NCBI GenBank assembly: GCA_024636105.1
Contig: JAGXHO010000059.1
Coordinates: 1-8,594 of the forward strand
Direction: 5' to 3'
Length of the DNA: 8,594 bases
Source: Trueperaceae bacterium
GTDB lineage: Bacteria; Deinococcota; Deinococci; Deinococcales; Trueperaceae
Part shown: in pieces, positions 5,556 through 8,594 of the stretch
How the letters are laid out: each line of letters starts with the position of its first letter
How positions within the stretch are numbered: position 1 is the first letter of the stretch
The notes under the pieces: generated by a model
What the model saw: the letters and a program-made list of their open reading frames with translations, nothing else
Databases searched by the model: none
What the model was told of the DNA's origin: nothing
Made by a program: the position numbers and the translations under genes

Positions 5556-7025
5556 TCAGCGCCCCGCTGCGGTGGCGGCCGCTCCGCTCGTCGGCTCGCC
5601 AGCGAACTCGTGCGGTGCGCTGCCGACCTCGACGAGCCGCACGATGGTGCGTTCGGCGACGTCGATCACGGCCACGTCGGTGTCGCGGCTGACCAACGCG
5701 ATGGTGCCGTCGCGCGTGAAGGAGACGTGGTTGGCGTAGGCCCCGAGGTCGAGGGTGGCGAGCTCCTCCAGCGTCGCGGCGTCGAAGATGGTCACGCTGC
5801 CGGCTCGGTTGGCGGTCCACACCTCGCGGCCATCGGGCCGCACGGCGATGCCGTGCGCGCGCGCGCCGGCCTGGGCGGTCGCGATGACCGCGCGCCGGAC
5901 GACGTCGATCGCGTGGACCCGAGCCGCCTCCGGGCCGACGGCGTAGGCGGTGCGGCCGTCCGGCGCCATGGCGATCTCGTTGAAGCCGATCAGGCCCTGC
6001 GCACCCTCTGGGCTGTCGCCGACGAGCGCCGTGGTGGTGAGTGGGATGGCGGCGAGCACCGCACCGGTCGAGGCGTCCCAGACCCACGCGAGGTTGGTGC
6101 TGACCGATGGCGCCCAGACTTCGCGTCCGTCGGGCGTGAAGCGCAGGTGGGCGGCGCTGCCGAGGGCCGGCGCCAGGCGGCGCACGATCTCGAGCGACTC
6201 GGTATCGACGACCGAGGAGGCGCTCAGCCACGGGTAGCCCTCGAGCGCGCCGTCGAGCCAGAGCTCGCGTCCGTCGGGCGCCAGGTCGATGGCGTGGATG
6301 CCGTGGTCGAGCGCGACGCGCGCGACGATTTCGCGCCGTTCGGTGTCGACCACGACCAGCTCGCCGGTGGCCGCGTCACCCGTGTAGAGCGTGCGCCCGT
6401 CGGGGCTGAGCGCAAGGCCCATCGCCGACTCGGGCGGGCGGGCATCGGTCCCCTCGCTGACGACCAGCGTCCAGAGAAGGTCGAACGTGGTCGTGTCGAT
6501 GGCGGCCACGGCACCGTCGCCGATGACCGCCACGTACATGACGCGCGACGTAGCCGAACCCCCGACCAGGACGCTCGGTACGCCGTCCGGCGCCGGGAGG
6601 GTGGCAGCCGCGCCCGCGTCGGTCGCCTCCCACCGGAACCGCCACTCGGGGACGCCGACCCCGCGCAGGACCAGCTCGATGGGGAGCGAGAGATCCGCTT
6701 CCGCCGCGGGCACGAAGCGCAGTTCGCCGCGGCGGTGGTGCCCCCCATCGCTCTCCGGGTGGTACGTGAACGTGCCAGGGATGGGCGATCCGGCGCCGCG
6801 CTCGAGCGCCGCCGAAGCGGCGAGGTCGAAGGCGAGGAGGTCGCCCGCGTGGGTGTCGAAGATGACCTCGAACGCGAGCGCCGCGTCGGTCGCGTTCGCG
6901 AGGCGCTCGGCGCTGACCGTGATCCCGGCCGCGCGCAGCGTCTGGGGTTGGGCGACCGCGACGGCCGCGATCAGCAGGATCGCTGCCGCAAGCCACCGGA
7001 GAGCGGATGGGACGAAGGACGGCAT
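5556..7025 (-). CDS. Secreted GGHHR-domain plus YVTN beta-propeller protein
   Basis: A 489-residue exported protein. The start at 7025 is chosen for the GAAAGGA ribosome binding site 5 bases upstream and the signal peptide it gives (MPSFVPSALRWLAAA, hydrophobic run, cut after AVAVA). Residues 26-140 form a beta-rich domain with DTHAGDLLAFDL, a conserved-looking GGHHRRGELRF block (His96 and His97) and VPEWRFRW. I recall this combination from uncharacterised proteins near metal genes, but it has no name known to me. From about 160 on come YVTN-type blades (SPDGRTLYTGD, APDGRELWLDG, APDGRTAYAVG, RPDGREVWTANRAG), several with a His before the strand (GIHAIDL, RAHGIAV, YANHVSF). It heads the csoR-DUF2933 cluster, with only 4 bases before csoR. 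A periplasmic copper-binding or redox-partner role is plausible but inferred. Confidence 0.87.
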   Translation of the reverse strand: MPSFVPSALRWLAAAILLIAAVAVAQPQTLRAAGITVSAERLANATDAALAFEVIFDTHAGDLLAFDLAASAALERGAGSPIPGTFTYHPESDGGHHRRGELRFVPAAEADLSLPIELVLRGVGVPEWRFRWEATDAGAAATLPAPDGVPSVLVGGSATSRVMYVAVIGDGAVAAIDTTTFDLLWTLVVSEGTDARPPESAMGLALSPDGRTLYTGDAATGELVVVDTERREIVARVALDHGIHAIDLAPDGRELWLDGALEGYPWLSASSVVDTESLEIVRRLAPALGSAAHLRFTPDGREVWAPSVSTNLAWVWDASTGAVLAAIPLTTTALVGDSPEGAQGLIGFNEIAMAPDGRTAYAVGPEAARVHAIDVVRRAVIATAQAGARAHGIAVRPDGREVWTANRAGSVTIFDAATLEELATLDLGAYANHVSFTRDGTIALVSRDTDVAVIDVAERTIVRLVEVGSAPHEFAGEPTSGAAATAAGR

Positions 7026-7035
7026 GGGGGTCCTT

Positions 7036-7263
7036 TCATGGGGGCCGCGGGCACGGAAGGGCGGCGCCCGCTCGGGCAAGGGTGCTCTGGGCTTGACGAC
7101 GACGCTCCGGGCAGGACATCCCCGTCACGCCGTGGAAGGGGGCCTCGTTTGCGGTGGCGGGGGCCTCGCCGTCGATGGCCGTGCCTTCCGGCGAGAGGGC
7201 ATCGCTTGCGGGTCTGGCGCGAGCCCGGTGGAGGCGATTGCCGGCACGACCTTTGGGGTCCAT
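7036..7263 (-). CDS. Candidate 75-residue protein at the head of the csoR operon
   Basis: A short ORF beginning MDPKGRAGNR, with a strong GGGGAGG ribosome binding site 5 bases before the ATG. It lies between CsoR-type operator B and the propeller gene; its TGA ends 10 bases before the propeller start. The sequence is hydrophilic, Ala/Arg/Pro-rich, with two Cys (C52 in GMSCPERRR and one near the end in LPCPRPP) and two His, and shows no membrane helix or signal peptide. About three quarters of its codons end in G or C, lower than the neighbours. No family is recognised. Against a real gene: the composition is low-complexity and other frames here are also open. For it: the best initiation site of the operon and the right place. 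Confidence 0.42.
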   Translation of the reverse strand: MDPKGRAGNRLHRARARPASDALSPEGTAIDGEAPATANEAPFHGVTGMSCPERRRQAQSTLARAGAALPCPRPP

Positions 7264-7286
7264 CCGATCCTCCCCTTTCCCCCAAG

Positions 7287-7315
7287 AGCATGCCACCCCC
7301 CCTGGGGTGGGGCAA
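7287..7315 (-). promoter_or_regulatory. Probable copper-controlled promoter of the propeller-csoR operon
   Basis: On the minus strand TTGCCC (7315-7310) and CATGCT (7292-7287) are separated by exactly 17 bases, and that spacer is almost entirely the CsoR-type operator. Both hexamers are poor matches to consensus, so the assignment rests mainly on the geometry. A start point near 7280 would give a short leader with the strong ribosome binding site of the 75-codon ORF. Confidence 0.42.
7293..7310. promoter_or_regulatory. CsoR-type operator B
   Basis: CCACCCCCCCTGGGGTGG is an 18-base inverted repeat with perfect 7-base arms CCACCCC and GGGGTGG and a 4-base spacer. It closely follows the CCCACCCC-N4-GGGGTGGG layout of the Mycobacterium tuberculosis CsoR operator as I recall it. 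It sits upstream of the operon that contains csoR, which fits autoregulation. The remaining stretch to 7403 holds no gene. Confidence 0.72.
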
Positions 7316-7403
7316 GGCCAATCGTCCCTGCTGCCCGTGCGGCAAGCCGGGCATCAGCGCGATCCCCAGCGCGTTGCCTGGCTCCCGTTGCGATCCAGCC
7401 ACG

Positions 7404-8156
7404 TCAAGGGGTGACGGGGTCGCGCGCTCGCGAGCGACTGGTGCCCAGAAAGGCCCAGGCTTGGAGACCGAACAAGGCGACGGTCATGGCCATGAACGGG
7501 TAGCGGAACCAGTCGGGGGCTGGTGGCGCTCGGTGGAAGTGCGCGGTGTAGTGGATGAACAGGAAGTACGCAACGTGCAGCACCGTCAGCCACAGCACCA
7601 CGTAGGTCCCTTGATGGAGGAGCTTCCACCTTGTCGAACCGAGGCGCCGGATCGCACGGTCGCTGGAGGTGGCAAGGAGTAGGAGGGCGATTGCGCCGGC
7701 AGCGACGCCGATGAGGTTCGCGAGGCCGAAGCCAGGTTCGAGGCGCACGAGGCGGCCCAGTTCCGGGACGAACTCGTAGCCGAGGAACCGTGAGAGGTCC
7801 CAGCGCGCCCAACCGTTGAGGATGAGGACGGCGTGGAGGAGCCCATAGAGCGCGAACCAAATGCCGAGCTCCCGGCGGTAGCGGACGAGCCGGCCGCCCG
7901 GCAACTTCAGCCGGGCGAGCGCCCCCGCGGCCAGCGTCGCGTACAGCAGCACCAGGCTCGCGTCGCCAATTGCCTTCCAGAGTCGCATCTCGGCATCCCA
8001 GTGGCCTCGTGTGAGCCAGAAGAGGTAGGCGAACGCGGCCCCGATGGTGGCGACCGCGAGGTGCCGAGCACCGAAGCCGACGAGCGCGGCCCGTTCGGCG
8101 CTCACGGTAGCGTCCGCCTGTCTCCGTGTGCCGGTACTGCGCCGTCGTGATGGCAC
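7404..8156 (-). CDS. Ferric-reductase-like transmembrane haem protein
   Basis: A 250-residue integral membrane protein with about six helices (near residues 31-49, 63-82, 96-113, 143-162, 180-200, 219-237). It resembles the ferric-reductase-like transmembrane domain shared by MsrQ/YedZ and NOX/FRE proteins, which carry electrons across the membrane on b haems. Candidate axial ligands are H108 in IWFALYGLLHAVL and the pair H181 and H194 in RWKLLHQGTYVVLWLTVLHV. No FAD/NAD domain follows, as in MsrQ, but no MsrP gene is seen. The chosen start is GTG at 8156, one base after the multicopper oxidase stop, with GAGG about 10 bases upstream; a second GTG at codon 18 is possible. Being in one transcript with the oxidase suggests a link between copper oxidation and membrane redox, perhaps delivering electrons to a periplasmic partner; this is inferred. 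Confidence 0.82.
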   Translation of the reverse strand: MPSRRRSTGTRRQADATVSAERAALVGFGARHLAVATIGAAFAYLFWLTRGHWDAEMRLWKAIGDASLVLLYATLAAGALARLKLPGGRLVRYRRELGIWFALYGLLHAVLILNGWARWDLSRFLGYEFVPELGRLVRLEPGFGLANLIGVAAGAIALLLLATSSDRAIRRLGSTRWKLLHQGTYVVLWLTVLHVAYFLFIHYTAHFHRAPPAPDWFRYPFMAMTVALFGLQAWAFLGTSRSRARDPVTP

Positions 8157-8157
8157 T

Positions 8158-8594
8158 TCACGTCGCCTCGAAGATGCCCATCATCCCGCGGTCCTCGTGC
8201 TCGACGATGTGGCAGTGGAACACCGTGCGGCCTGTGAATGAATCCACGGGTACGCCGATGCGCACGACGTCGCGCGCGCGGAGGTTCACCACGTCCTTCC
8301 AGGCTCGATACGGCTCCGTTGCGCCGTTCCGGCTCAGGACCTGGAATGGGTAGGTGTGAAGGTGGAACGGGTGGTCCATGTCGCCGAGGTTCACGATGTC
8401 CCAGATCTCGAGCGTCCCCACGCGGCCCTTGAAGTCGGTCCTGGCGGCATCGAAGAGCTGACCATTGACGTAGAAGAGGGCGGCCATGTGGTCCTCGCTG
8501 AACTCGACCGTGCGATGGACCGCGGCGGCACCGACGTCGAGCGTGGCGACCCTGCCGAGGGTGCGCGGCAGGGGCGCCGGCCGCGCCGTGCTCC
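8158..8594 (-). CDS. Multicopper oxidase, C-terminal part (runs off the window)
   Basis: The frame is open to the window edge and gives the last 144 residues of a multicopper oxidase; start and N-terminal domains lie outside. The fragment opens with a linker and VEFSEDH, then FYVNGQLFD and the third cupredoxin domain. It holds two copper signatures: HPFHLH at fragment residues 74-79, giving ligands to the type 1, 2 and 3 centres, and HCHIVEHEDRGMM at 126-138, with the type 1 Cys, His and axial Met flanked by type 3 His. This is the CueO/laccase-type arrangement. Such enzymes oxidise Cu(I) or phenolic and metal substrates with O2 in the periplasm; in this setting Cu(I) detoxification is the likely role. 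The stop lies one base before the GTG of the ferric-reductase-like gene, so both are probably co-transcribed. Confidence 0.93.
   Translation of the reverse strand, partial: STARPAPLPRTLGRVATLDVGAAAVHRTVEFSEDHMAALFYVNGQLFDAARTDFKGRVGTLEIWDIVNLGDMDHPFHLHTYPFQVLSRNGATEPYRAWKDVVNLRARDVVRIGVPVDSFTGRTVFHCHIVEHEDRGMMGIFEAT

Noticed and set aside
7402..7407. TTGACG on the minus strand as a -35 element
   Set aside because: It overlaps the stop codon of the ferric-reductase-like gene, and no -10-like sequence lies 16-19 bases downstream.
5550..7682. A 710-codon open frame on the plus strand
   Set aside because: It is antisense to the propeller gene, rich in Arg/Gly/Asp without any domain pattern. The minus-strand frame has a signal peptide, ribosome binding site and clear repeats. 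Long antisense frames are expected in GC-rich coding DNA.

Overview
This is a GC-rich bacterial window, coded almost wholly on the minus strand, that reads as a copper-handling and metal-homeostasis island. Signal peptides ending in LALA-Q or VAVA-Q, high GC and the gene families would fit a Deinococcota (Trueperaceae-like) host. That placement is an inference and not secure, because no phylogenetic marker is present.

Right half (8594 to 4959, read right to left): the C-terminal part of a multicopper oxidase runs off the window edge. One base after it comes a six-helix ferric-reductase-like haem membrane protein. An intergenic region follows with a strong CsoR-type operator (CCACCCC-N4-GGGGTGG) sitting exactly between weak -35 and -10 elements. 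Behind it lie a 75-codon ORF with a strong Shine-Dalgarno sequence, a secreted protein joining a GGHHR-motif domain to a YVTN beta-propeller, a CsoR-family repressor with the exact C-x24-H-x3-C copper ligand spacing, and a His-rich DUF2933-like membrane protein. The last three are spaced by 4 bases or overlap, so they look like one self-regulated operon.

Middle (4958 to 2431): a rearranged region. Two IS5-family (IS427-like) transposase remnants, both on the plus strand and about 89% identical over a shared 141-base core, flank a lone zinc/manganese-type ABC substrate-binding protein on the minus strand. That protein lacks a canonical metal-binding histidine and has no permease or ATPase gene next to it. 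Beyond the left remnant are a cupredoxin that appears to have lost its copper-site loop, a membrane-protein fragment, and a short hydrophobic plus-strand ORF of unknown origin.

Left part (2430 to 29): a second CsoR-type operator (TACCC-N5-GGGTA) precedes a chain of ORFs joined by ATGA overlaps: a 21-codon leader ORF, a SHOCT-domain membrane protein and a secreted Met/Gly-rich PepSY-like protein. A strong hairpin follows. Last is a second secreted YVTN beta-propeller with its own ribosome binding site.

The simplest model is that copper releases CsoR from both operators. That would induce periplasmic oxidation (multicopper oxidase), periplasmic or membrane metal-binding proteins (Met-rich, His-rich) and the propeller proteins. 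All regulatory claims are inferred from site sequence and position.
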